Origin: an uncultured Eubacterium sp.
Lineage (GTDB): Bacteria; Bacillota; Clostridia; Oscillospirales; Acutalibacteraceae
NCBI GenBank assembly: GCA_934561395.1
Contig: CAKTGF010000003.1
Coordinates: 124,001 to 188,000 of the forward strand
Reading direction: 5' to 3'
DNA length: 64,000 nucleotides
The position numbers and the translations under genes are program-made. The notes under the pieces were generated by a model. That model had not been told where the DNA came from. It worked only from the letters and a program-made list of their open reading frames with translations, and made no database searches. Position 1 is the first letter of the stretch; each line of letters begins with the position of its first letter. Positions 1 to 7,562 of the stretch are shown in pieces.

Positions 1-83
1 AAAATAGCATGCTCTAATTTGCATACCATCCGTAGGATTGATTTGTAAGTTTGTTTGGCGACAGTATGAGCTATGTGTTTTTT

Positions 84-114
84 ATGCGTATAGCCTCGGC
101 TGTACGCATTTTTT
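84..114 (+). terminator. Rho-independent terminator at the left edge
   Basis: The arms ATGCGTA and TACGCAT, with an inner AGCC/GGCT stem, are followed by five T on the plus strand. It would end a plus-strand transcript that begins outside the window, or act as an attenuator just ahead of the small membrane-protein gene. Confidence 0.6.
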
Positions 115-129
115 GTTTTTGTGGGTAAA

Positions 130-432
130 ATGATGAAAAGATTTAGAGCATTAAGCATTATATCAATAATGCTGGCGGTTATTTCGGCCGCATTGTTACA
201 GAGCAGCATATTTTATCAAATTAAATACGAGCAGAAAAGGCTGCCTGAAAGCAAGGTTTTGATTTACGCCACGGTTAACAATAAGCAGGCCTTGGTAAAG
301 CATAAAAATTTCAGAACTAAGGAATATAAATTTAAAAGGAACGCCTCGTTTGAAATATCATTTTACGCATTTTGGTTAAGCCTGTTGGGCTTTGCAATTT
401 TGGCATTGCTGTCAAACAGGTTAAAATGCTGA
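130..432 (+). CDS. Small two-segment membrane protein, unknown function
   Basis: About 100 residues with a hydrophobic stretch near the N-terminus (after KRFRALSI), a central basic hydrophilic region, and a second hydrophobic stretch near the C-terminus (FYAFWLSLLGFAILALL). I recognise no family. The start is uncertain: ATG at 130 or 133, or GTG at 121, all lacking a good ribosome-binding site and lying only 16 bases after a terminator hairpin. It runs convergently to the ABC operon and shares a bidirectional terminator with it. It is one of only two plus-strand genes in the window. Confidence 0.45.
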   Translation: MMKRFRALSIISIMLAVISAALLQSSIFYQIKYEQKRLPESKVLIYATVNNKQALVKHKNFRTKEYKFKRNASFEISFYAFWLSLLGFAILALLSNRLKC

Positions 433-451
433 AAAACTCAATTTAACATAT

Positions 452-480
452 AAGAGCCATCAAATTAACCGATGGCTCTT
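452..480. terminator. Bidirectional terminator between convergent genes
   Basis: A perfect 10-bp inverted repeat AAGAGCCATC/GATGGCTCTT with a 9-base loop lies between the plus-strand small membrane gene and the minus-strand ABC ATPase stop. It ends the seven-gene ABC operon. Confidence 0.7.
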
Positions 481-481
481 G

Positions 482-1345
482 TTATTTAAGATATTCAAAA
501 TAATACAAATAAACATCCTCAAGTGAAATGTTATTTGTAACCGAAATATAATCATCCTTTGGGGTATCGGTTACAATCCTTAAGGAAATGCCGTTTTGGT
601 CATGAATAATATTGCCGAGCCCAGTATCGTGCTGCAACGCCAAAAGTTCCTCCTTGTCCCCCCTTATTTCAAACACCTTGCGTGCTACACTTTTCATCAG
701 GCTTTCGGGGGTGTCATTTTTTATTAAACTACCCTTTTTTAGCAATATAACCTCATCTGCTATACATTCAATATCAGACACAATATGAGTTGCGAGAAGA
801 ATGATTTTATCCCTTGAAAGTTCTGCCAGCATATTGCGAAAATTAATTCTTTCCTTTGGGTCAAGGCCTGCGGTGGGCTCATCAAGAATAAGTATTTTAG
901 GGTCATTTAAAAGTGCCTGTGCAAACAGCAGGCGCTGCTTCATTCCACCGGAAAAGCTGCCGACCCGTGCATTGCGAACCTCGTAAAGATTCACTCTTTT
1001 CAGCATATTGTTAATCAGCCGGGTATTATGCTTAATTCCCTTAATCGAGCACATATATTTAAGATACATAAATGCGCTGAAATCGTTGTAGAGCGCCTGC
1101 TGCTGTGGCATATATCCTATCATATCACGGTATTTTGCCCCAAGAGATAAAATGTCTTTATTATCTATAAGTATTTCTCCCCCTGTGCGTTTTACATTAT
1201 CAGTCAACAAATTTATAAGTGTGGTTTTGCCTGAACCGTTTGGCCCAAGCAGACCGTATATTCCCTCATTAAGGGTAAGACTTAAATCATTAAGGGCAAT
1301 ATTACTACCGTAGGCCTTTGTAAGATTTTTAATTTCAATTTTCAT
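482..1345 (-). CDS. ABC transporter ATP-binding protein
   Basis: A 287-residue nucleotide-binding subunit of an ABC-2-type exporter. Visible motifs are Walker A (GPNGSGKTT), the ABC signature (SFSGGMKQRL), Walker B (ILILDEPTAGLD) and the switch histidine (LLATHIVSD). The C-terminal 70 residues form the small extra domain common in drug and bacteriocin exporters. I chose the ATG giving MKIEIKNLTK. An upstream in-frame ATG would add 29 residues copied from the permease's overlapping frame. The gene starts 4 bases after the permease stop, with AAAGGA upstream, so the two are coupled and presumably form one transporter. It is the last gene of the operon that starts with the secreted protein at 7275. 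Confidence 0.92.
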   Translation of the reverse strand: MKIEIKNLTKAYGSNIALNDLSLTLNEGIYGLLGPNGSGKTTLINLLTDNVKRTGGEILIDNKDILSLGAKYRDMIGYMPQQQALYNDFSAFMYLKYMCSIKGIKHNTRLINNMLKRVNLYEVRNARVGSFSGGMKQRLLFAQALLNDPKILILDEPTAGLDPKERINFRNMLAELSRDKIILLATHIVSDIECIADEVILLKKGSLIKNDTPESLMKSVARKVFEIRGDKEELLALQHDTGLGNIIHDQNGISLRIVTDTPKDDYISVTNNISLEDVYLYYFEYLK

Positions 1346-1349
1346 AGCT

Positions 1350-3740
1350 TTATTCCTTTGTAGTACACCATTTTTTGTGGGACATGGCAAGCATTGCCAG
1401 ACAAAATACAGCCAGTGCTGCATGTACGGCAAAGCTGCCGGAATTAACGCCCTTATCCAAAATCAATTGGTTAAAATTAAACTGGTATATCGCCGAAAGT
1501 TCCTTTGCGGAATTAATATTTATCATATAAAGTGCGCTTGGCAGTACAAACACGCAGGCAGATATAATTATTGTTGCAAGCTGCGATACAAAAGCGGAAA
1601 GCGCCGCAGTTATCAGCCCCACAACGGTTATAAGGGCAAATTCAAAGGCAAAATTTAAAAGCATATATTCCCATATTGAAAGCCTAAGGTCCACACCCTG
1701 CAAGCATTCAAGGTTATGTATATCAGCATTAAGGCAGCCAAGGCCGTATAAACGGTTGTTTTGCAGTATAAGCGATATATAAGATACAGAGGTTAATGCA
1801 AACGCTTTTGGCAAAACAAAAAGCATTTTTTTAAAACACAGCCGCCCTCTGCCGTTTTTTGAGCAATGATTAAGCATGAGCATATTGGAAGATTTTTCAA
1901 TTGAAAATACCGATGAAAACAAAATAACCACAGCGCAAAGCAGCAGTAATATTTCCCTTTGATTGCTTTGGCTGAAAAATAGGCTGTTATACCCTATTTC
2001 GTTTATCAACATCGGCTGTATGCCATTATCCGCAAGTAGTGCAATCCGCTCAACCTGCCCGTTAAGCTGTTCAAGGGCTTTTCTTTGGGTATCGTACGCC
2101 TCGCTTTTTGCTCTTGCAAGCTCATATTCGTCAAAAGTAATTTCTTTATTTTCAAACTGCAAGCTTTTTAAGTTAAATTCCTTGTCAACAGCCTCCAGCT
2201 CGGCCTGCATTTTATCAAGGCTTTTGTAAATTTCGTCATTCAGCTCGCCGCCGTATTGGGTGTAATAGTCATTCAAAAACACCTCTGTTGATGAAAAAAC
2301 AAGGGAGCCTGTGTTAAAGGTAAGTGCTGTTATGCCGATAAAAGTCGCAACCACAATTAATCCCTTGCCGATATGCATAAGCTTAAAGCTTTCAAACCGC
2401 CCTGAATACAATACCGCTTGCAGTTTTGCATAAAAGTCAGCCAATTTACCCTTTATTACATAAAAGAAAGCAAACGCCCTTTTTGGGGATTTTATGGGGT
2501 AATTACGCCTTGCGCTTAATATAACGGCGCTTGCGGCAACAACCGTAATCAGCAGTAATACCGCCCAAATTATTATATCCGCTCTCACCGGGTAAGAAAA
2601 AAGCGAAACCAAATTATACCCCGTTATGCTGCGGTAATCAAAAAGGGAGAAAATGTTAAAGGTTTTCAAAAATGATATGCTGCTTTGAGGGGAAATGTTT
2701 TTATATAGCAGCAGTTCCAAGGCGGCAGCTGCTCCTGCAATTCCGCTGACCGCAATAATATTACTGCTAAGCGAAATTAAAAGCCATATTATAAGTGAGA
2801 TTACCACCGCCACAGCCGCCTTAAACAAAATGCCGATTGCAAAAAGCTGCAAAAAACTTATGTGTAAAACACAATCAGCAAACAAATCGGAGGATTGCAC
2901 AGCAGCGCTTAAATCAAGGGGCGCATTGTAAATTTTAAGGGATATTAAAATTTCGGATATAAAAACAACGAAGGAGCCGCAAAGGGCAAACGCAAGCAAA
3001 ACAGGCAACTGCCTAAGCCTAAGCGTCGTTCTGCCCCTTTTACAGGTGTTCATAAGCAGTAATACATTTTTTTCAAAAACAAATGCAATAACAAGGAACA
3101 CGCACATTAAAATTAAAACAAAATCCCCAATTTGATAATTTAACACTGCGCCAACAGGCAAATCGTTAACAAGGTTTAATTCAAGGCTTTTGTTTTTATT
3201 GAAATCATCAATTGATTTTTGTATTGATTTGTATGAAAAAGAGCTTTTATCGGCAAAAAGCCTTTTTGATTGCAAATTTTTACCATTTTCCGTAATCGAA
3301 TCTATATATGAATAATAGCCCTTTTGATATTCAAGCTGATATGCAAAATGGGAATAAAACTCCTCCAACGCCGAAAGTTCATCATAAGAATATCGCCCCT
3401 CCTTATATTCCTGATAAAGCAAATGATTTTCCTGAATCAGCATGGCCTGCTCCCGGGCATAAAGCTCATATTCCTCGGTATTTTCAGCCTTTAAATTTTC
3501 TATATCCGCAAAGCTTTTTAATGTTTGGAATTTATCATTAGCATCCTCAACAGATTTTTCGTCTGATGATGAAAAAATATCTGCGTTTTCTTTAAACGCC
3601 GCTGAATAGGTTTTAATATTTATGCCCAAATCATCAAGGCTTTTTTGTTGTGTTATGTAAAAAAAGGCGCAGTTAAACAGCAGTAATAAAATTACCGCTA
3701 AAATAAATTTTTTGTTTTTTAATATTCTTAACAGCTCCAT
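1350..3740 (-). CDS. Large ABC-2-type permease with internal duplication
   Basis: A 796-residue integral membrane protein. It seems to be two fused ABC-2 half-permeases. Each half has an N-terminal membrane helix, a long charged, coiled-coil-prone extracellular loop (about residues 35-195 and 495-590), then a cluster of membrane helices. After the first helix of each cluster comes a similar cytosolic motif, LLMNTCKRGRTTLRLRQL in the first half and LMLNHCSKNGRGRLCFKKM in the second. The next gene is its ATPase and the preceding gene is a lipoprotein. The layout resembles the large permeases of bacteriocin or surface-peptide ABC systems, but I cannot name a substrate. Confidence 0.8.
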   Translation of the reverse strand: MELLRILKNKKFILAVILLLLFNCAFFYITQQKSLDDLGINIKTYSAAFKENADIFSSSDEKSVEDANDKFQTLKSFADIENLKAENTEEYELYAREQAMLIQENHLLYQEYKEGRYSYDELSALEEFYSHFAYQLEYQKGYYSYIDSITENGKNLQSKRLFADKSSFSYKSIQKSIDDFNKNKSLELNLVNDLPVGAVLNYQIGDFVLILMCVFLVIAFVFEKNVLLLMNTCKRGRTTLRLRQLPVLLAFALCGSFVVFISEILISLKIYNAPLDLSAAVQSSDLFADCVLHISFLQLFAIGILFKAAVAVVISLIIWLLISLSSNIIAVSGIAGAAAALELLLYKNISPQSSISFLKTFNIFSLFDYRSITGYNLVSLFSYPVRADIIIWAVLLLITVVAASAVILSARRNYPIKSPKRAFAFFYVIKGKLADFYAKLQAVLYSGRFESFKLMHIGKGLIVVATFIGITALTFNTGSLVFSSTEVFLNDYYTQYGGELNDEIYKSLDKMQAELEAVDKEFNLKSLQFENKEITFDEYELARAKSEAYDTQRKALEQLNGQVERIALLADNGIQPMLINEIGYNSLFFSQSNQREILLLLCAVVILFSSVFSIEKSSNMLMLNHCSKNGRGRLCFKKMLFVLPKAFALTSVSYISLILQNNRLYGLGCLNADIHNLECLQGVDLRLSIWEYMLLNFAFEFALITVVGLITAALSAFVSQLATIIISACVFVLPSALYMININSAKELSAIYQFNFNQLILDKGVNSGSFAVHAALAVFCLAMLAMSHKKWCTTKE

Positions 3741-3748
3741 ATTAACAA

Positions 3749-4930
3749 TTATTCCATATCAATAAACTGCTTGTCATCAGATGTAAGCTGTGCCTTGTCA
3801 AGCACATAATAGCCGTTGGCTCCGTCTGCCTCAACGGTTTCGCCGATTACAATATCCTTAAATATCATTATGTCGTCGCCGCCGAAATAGCAATCATCCC
3901 TTGCATTTTTCGGCACAATTTCAGTTATGTATTTTCCGTTTTTATCATAAACAAATATTTTTCTGTCTTTTTCAGCGGTGTTGCCTACAATAATTGATTG
4001 CAGGTTGTCAAAATAAATATAGTTGCTGTCAGCCGATATGTAGCAAGGGCCGCCAAGCTCACAAAAATCCTTATGCTCCTTTGTGCTTAAATCATAATAT
4101 GCTATTGTTTTTTCATCCTTGCAGTAATAAACCCTGCCATTATCTGCAAAATGTGAGTATTTTCTTTCAGGGATTTGCTCTGCTTTTAATGTGTGAATAT
4201 CCATATAATTTAAAATATTTTCATAGTCGTTGCCCCGGGTGTCGCTGTATGATGAGGTGTTGAAAAACACATTGTTGCCGTAAGCGGTCAGACTTGCAAT
4301 ATCAGCACCTATCCCCTTAAATTCAAACACCTTTTCGGCAGCATTCTCGTTAAGGTCGCCCAGTTTTACCCTGCAAAGCTCCGCTGTGGTTTCCTCCATA
4401 TCGGCACCGCCGTTTGCAAAATAAACATAGCCACGATGAACCGTGCAAACTATTGAAACTCCGCCGGCAGAATCAAACAGATACGCCGCCTTTTTCTGCT
4501 TGAAGTTGTCAAGAGAAATTTGATACATATAAACCTTTTGCAGCGATGGGCCGTCGTCCTCATGGCCTAAAAGATATAACGCATTGTCGTAATAATATAA
4601 ATCCATTCCCGGATAAAATTGCATTGGGGACAAAAAGGCAGTGCAGTCCGAGTCATTGTGTTGGCAGTTTGCCTTATTGCAGGTAGGGTATGCCTCCTTG
4701 CTCTCAATATCATAATAAAACAGCATTGAATCGCTAATAAAATAATATCCCTTATCAGCCTTTACAAAGCCCGAAAAGGCCGACAAATAATTTTGGCAGT
4801 CCTCATTCTGCACATACACATCAGAATCCTGTTCAAGATTAACATTAATGCTTTTTGACGAACAAGAGCTGAAAATTAACGATATGCTTAAAATCAAAAA
4901 TATTGCTGTTACTTTGTATGTAAGTTTCAT
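3749..4930 (-). CDS. Secreted lipoprotein, probable beta-propeller
   Basis: 393 residues with a lipoprotein signal: a charged start, a hydrophobic core (VTAIFLILSISLIF) and a lipobox FSSC with the acceptor cysteine near residue 23. The remainder has repeated short beta-rich blocks such as YYYDIESKEAYP, YFANGG and YYCKDEKTIAYYDLSTKEH, typical of a propeller-like sensor or binding domain anchored outside the membrane. Two cysteine pairs occur in a CNKANCQH segment. It lies 8 bases upstream of the permease, so it is probably an accessory or ligand-binding part of the same export/defence system. No specific family is claimed. Confidence 0.7.
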   Translation of the reverse strand: MKLTYKVTAIFLILSISLIFSSCSSKSINVNLEQDSDVYVQNEDCQNYLSAFSGFVKADKGYYFISDSMLFYYDIESKEAYPTCNKANCQHNDSDCTAFLSPMQFYPGMDLYYYDNALYLLGHEDDGPSLQKVYMYQISLDNFKQKKAAYLFDSAGGVSIVCTVHRGYVYFANGGADMEETTAELCRVKLGDLNENAAEKVFEFKGIGADIASLTAYGNNVFFNTSSYSDTRGNDYENILNYMDIHTLKAEQIPERKYSHFADNGRVYYCKDEKTIAYYDLSTKEHKDFCELGGPCYISADSNYIYFDNLQSIIVGNTAEKDRKIFVYDKNGKYITEIVPKNARDDCYFGGDDIMIFKDIVIGETVEADGANGYYVLDKAQLTSDDKQFIDME

Positions 4931-4943
4931 AATATTTCTCCCT

Positions 4944-5528
4944 TTAGTATGATTCTCCGGCCATATCTCTCATATCAAAAGAACCGTCATAAAAAACAGC
5001 CTCATCATACTCGCTTTTTAATTTGTATTTTTTAACAATAATATATGAAGTTTTGGGCACTTCAAATTCATCTATTTTATCTAACGGAATGGAATTTTCA
5101 TCAAATTCAAACACGCTGCACCTTGTTTCGTCACTTTCTAAATCGCCCACAAAGCACAACGCATTCTCTGAATCATTAATTGTCAAAAAATGCACCATTT
5201 GTTGTGTTTGGTTGCCACCCGAGCCACCTAAATACACATATCTGTTTGAATAAAATTTATGTTTAACAAAATAGTCCATTTGGGAGGAGTACTTATTTTC
5301 TTCCGTTTTCACAGGGTTTGTATAAAGTATTACAAAATAATTCCCATACTTTTTGGTTTCGATAATATTTATAGGTCTGTTTTTATCAGTGGATAAATAA
5401 TTTATTACAGATTCCTCATTATCGGGATTAATCATTGTTGAGCCGTAGCCGATATAGCCTGCAACGCAACTGGCAAGCAAAACAATCAAAACTGATAAGG
5501 CAATAAGAAATTTTTTGTTTTTACTCAT
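4944..5528 (-). CDS. Tandem paralogue 1: membrane-anchored extracytoplasmic protein
   Basis: 194 residues with one N-terminal membrane anchor (residues 6-28) after a basic MSKNKK start, then an extracytoplasmic domain of about 165 residues. It is the third gene in a direct array of three. Residues 1-97 are the same as paralogue 2, while the C-terminal half diverges (ends FDMRDMAGESY). A short VAGYIGYGSTMI motif follows the anchor and a GGSGGNQTQQMVHF motif marks the switch from constant to variable sequence. I recognise no family. The array sits between a secreted small protein and an ABC exporter, so an immunity or binding role is possible but unproven. Confidence 0.75.
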   Translation of the reverse strand: MSKNKKFLIALSVLIVLLASCVAGYIGYGSTMINPDNEESVINYLSTDKNRPINIIETKKYGNYFVILYTNPVKTEENKYSSQMDYFVKHKFYSNRYVYLGGSGGNQTQQMVHFLTINDSENALCFVGDLESDETRCSVFEFDENSIPLDKIDEFEVPKTSYIIVKKYKLKSEYDEAVFYDGSFDMRDMAGESY

Positions 5529-6683
5529 AATATTCTCCTACTAAAGTAAAGCTTATTACTCTCCGGTCAGGTCTTTCTCACTAATTGAGCCATCATAAAA
5601 AACAACATAATTGCGTTCATTTTTTAATTTATATTGTTTTACGATGATATATGATGTTTTTGGCACCTCAAATTCATCCAATTTTCTTACAAGGTCAAGA
5701 TTTTCATCAAATTCAAACGCACTGCACCTTGTTTCATCACTTTCTAAATCTCCGATAAAGCAAAGCGTACTGCCGTCTGAATCATTAAAGTGTGTAAAAT
5801 GCACCATTTGTTGTGTTTGATTTCCGCCCGAGCCACCTAAACACACATATCTGTTTGAATAAAATTTATGTTTAACAAAATAGTCCATTTGGGAGGAGTA
5901 CTTATTTTCTTCCGTTTTCACAGGGTTTGTATAAAGTATTACAAAATAATTCCCATACTTTTTGGTTTCGATAATATTTATAGGTCTGTTTTTATCAGTG
6001 GATAAATAATTTATTACAGATTCCTCATTATCGGGATTAATCATTGTTGAGCCGTAGCCGATATAGCCTGCAACGCAACTGGCAAGCAAAACAATCAAAA
6101 CTGATAAGGCAATAAGAAATTTTTTGTTTTTACTCATAATATTCTCCTACTAAAGTAAAGCTTATTACTCTCCGGTCAGGTCTTCCTCACTAACTGAACC
6201 GTCAAAAACTCCAATATAATCATGTTCACTTTCAATTTTATACTTTTTCAAAATAATATACGATGTTTGAGGAACCTCAACTTCATCCAACTTTTTTACA
6301 AGGTCAAGATTTTCGTCAAACTCAAACACGCTGCATTTTGTTTCATTACTTTTTAAATTACCGATAAAACAAAGTGCGCCCTCCGAATCGTTAATGTGCA
6401 TCGAGTGAACCATTTGTTGTGTTTGATTTCCTCCGTCGCCAGCAGCATATACATATCTGTTTGAATAAAATTTATGTTTAACAAAATAGTCCATTTGGGA
6501 GGAGTACTTATTTTCTTCCGTTTTCACAGGGTTTGTATAAAGTATTACAAAATAATTCCCATACTTTTTGGTTTCGATAATATTTATAGGTCTGTTTTTA
6601 TCAGTGGATAAATAATTTATTACAGATTCCTCATTATCGGGATTAATCATTGTTGAGCCGTAGCCGATATAGCCTGCAACGCA
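5234..6683. repeat. Direct-repeat array inside the three tandem paralogues
   Basis: Bases 5234-5575 recur without a difference I could find at 5843-6184 (offset 609). A core of about 234 bases (6450-6683) is present in all three copies. The repeat covers the constant 5' half of each gene and, for copies 1 and 2, also the ribosome-binding site, spacer and 3' end of the upstream gene. The 3' halves of the genes are clearly diverged. This pattern points to recent duplication or ongoing gene conversion confined to one half of the gene. Confidence 0.85.
5556..6137 (-). CDS. Tandem paralogue 2: membrane-anchored extracytoplasmic protein
   Basis: 193 residues with the same anchor and constant N-terminal half as paralogue 1 (one difference near the junction, Cys for Tyr) and a different C-terminal half (FDENLDLVRKLDEFEVPKTS, ending SISEKDLTGE). 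The intergenic spacer, ribosome-binding site (GGAGAATATT before ATG) and the last codons of the preceding paralogue are also identical between copies, so the duplication unit is about 609 bp. Expression should be coupled to its neighbours. The function is unknown. Confidence 0.75.
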   Translation of the reverse strand: MSKNKKFLIALSVLIVLLASCVAGYIGYGSTMINPDNEESVINYLSTDKNRPINIIETKKYGNYFVILYTNPVKTEENKYSSQMDYFVKHKFYSNRYVCLGGSGGNQTQQMVHFTHFNDSDGSTLCFIGDLESDETRCSAFEFDENLDLVRKLDEFEVPKTSYIIVKQYKLKNERNYVVFYDGSISEKDLTGE

Positions 6684-6755
6684 GCCGGCAACAACAATAA
6701 ATATTAATGCTATACCTATAATTAAAAATCTTTTTTTATGTTTAACTGTTTTCAT
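6165..6755 (-). CDS. Tandem paralogue 3: membrane-anchored extracytoplasmic protein
   Basis: 196 residues, the first paralogue in the array by transcription. Its anchor differs (MKTVKHKKRFLIIGIALIFI), but from VAGYIGYGST to about residue 102 it matches the other two, identically at the DNA level over about 234 bases. The C-terminal half is again distinct (YAAGDGGNQTQQMVHSM onwards). A strong ribosome-binding site (GGGAGG) precedes the ATG. The differing anchor suggests that this copy is older, or that conversion stops short of its 5' end. The function is unknown. Confidence 0.75.
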   Translation of the reverse strand: MKTVKHKKRFLIIGIALIFIVVAGCVAGYIGYGSTMINPDNEESVINYLSTDKNRPINIIETKKYGNYFVILYTNPVKTEENKYSSQMDYFVKHKFYSNRYVYAAGDGGNQTQQMVHSMHINDSEGALCFIGNLKSNETKCSVFEFDENLDLVKKLDEVEVPQTSYIILKKYKIESEHDYIGVFDGSVSEEDLTGE

Positions 6756-6794
6756 ATTAAGCCTCCCAAAGAATTATGTTGACATTGCGGGTAC

Positions 6795-6822
6795 GGTCTA
6801 TCGGTGCAAGCACCGATAGACC
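6795..6822. other. Strong 12-bp hairpin between secreted-protein gene and paralogue array
   Basis: GGTCTATCGGTG and CACCGATAGACC form a perfect stem with a 4-base loop in the 73-base spacer after the secreted-protein stop. No T-run follows on the minus strand, so it is not a standard terminator. It could stabilise the mRNA of the first cistron or uncouple its expression level from the downstream genes. Confidence 0.6.
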
Positions 6823-6828
6823 CAAAAA

Positions 6829-7275
6829 TCAATAAGCTAATGACAATGATACGGATTGCTGGCTGCCGTTTTTAGTTTTTTGTGCTATATGGGCAGAGGC
6901 AATTCTTGCATAATAATCTGTACTGTTGCCCGAAATTATAGGAAGAATAGAGGATCTTGTTGTAGTTGAATCGTTTGCCGGCTGATCATAAGCGCTTACA
7001 TACTTTACATTATCGCCGTTTTTATTGCAGCGATTACCGAAAGTAGCGGCATATAAATAATAAAACTTTGTTTTACCGTCTTTTGAAACGGTAATAGAAC
7101 TGCCATTATGGCTTGAAGATGAGGATATGCTGGCTCTTGCATAAGATGTGCCGCACTTTAAATCCTTATATTTACTCTTTGTGGCAGCCGTTGCACTGAA
7201 GCCTGTTCCGCCCACAATTGTGCAAACCATTGTTAATGACAAAATGATAGATAATAATTTTTTTGAAAATTTCAT
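6829..7275 (-). CDS. Small secreted protein, first gene of the ABC/paralogue operon
   Basis: 148 residues with a clear signal peptide (MKFSKKLLSIILSLTMVCTI, likely cleaved after FSATA near residue 31). The mature part of about 115 residues is rich in Ser, Thr, Tyr and Asn, has two cysteines (KCGTSY and NRCNK), and ends SVSLSLAY with no anchor. The ribosome-binding site AAAGGAG precedes the ATG. Placement ahead of membrane-anchored paralogues, a lipoprotein and an ABC exporter resembles lactococcin-972-type bacteriocin loci in layout, but I see no convincing sequence match. It could also be a surface-structure or signalling protein. Confidence 0.7.
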   Translation of the reverse strand: MKFSKKLLSIILSLTMVCTIVGGTGFSATAATKSKYKDLKCGTSYARASISSSSSHNGSSITVSKDGKTKFYYLYAATFGNRCNKNGDNVKYVSAYDQPANDSTTTRSSILPIISGNSTDYYARIASAHIAQKTKNGSQQSVSLSLAY

Positions 7276-7371
7276 AATTTAACGCTCCTTTTTATTTTAA
7301 TTGATAATGTATTTCTTTTATGTCGAAAATTAAAACTATTAAACGCCAAAAGCACACCTTTCATCGCAAAT

Positions 7372-7391
7372 TTTAATAAAATTTTATTAAA
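7372..7391. repeat. 20-bp perfect AT palindrome upstream of the secreted-protein gene
   Basis: The half-site TTTAATAAAA is followed directly by its reverse complement, about 100 bases upstream of the start at 7275. No T-run or GC stem makes it a terminator. It could be an operator for the operon, or chance in AT-rich DNA. The 7276-7467 stretch otherwise holds only AT-rich sequence in which I could not settle on a promoter. Confidence 0.35.
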
Positions 7392-7467
7392 GGAATATCC
7401 CCTCATGTATATAGTGTAGGTATTTATAAAAATGTGACTAATTTTTTTAAATTTTTTCAAAAAAAAT

Positions 7468-7490
7468 AACGGCAGAGGTTTTCTGCCGTT
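7468..7490 (-). terminator. Second terminator behind groEL
   Basis: AACGGCAGA/TCTGCCGTT stem with a 5-base loop, followed on the minus strand by an A and seven T. It lies about 25 bases beyond the first groEL terminator, giving a tandem stop that insulates the accessory operon downstream. Confidence 0.75.
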
Positions 7491-7515
7491 GAAAAATATG
7501 ATATATACCAAAAAA

Positions 7516-7541
7516 GGAACAGATAGAAAACTATCTGTTCC
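7516..7541 (-). terminator. groEL terminator
   Basis: GGAACAGATAG/CTATCTGTTCC, a perfect 11-bp stem with a 4-base loop, followed by five T on the minus strand, 22 bases after the groEL stop codon. Confidence 0.9.
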
Positions 7542-7562
7542 CCGGTTTTAATATTTGTGGAA

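Noticed and set aside
4944..6755. CRISPR array or tandem minisatellite
   Set aside because: The repeat unit is about 609 bases and coincides with coding genes. There are no short repeats with spacers anywhere in the window.
6829..7275. Calling the small secreted protein a lactococcin-972-family bacteriocin
   Set aside because: Only the gene order and a signal peptide fit. I could not see the family's mature-peptide pattern, so it is left as a hypothesis.
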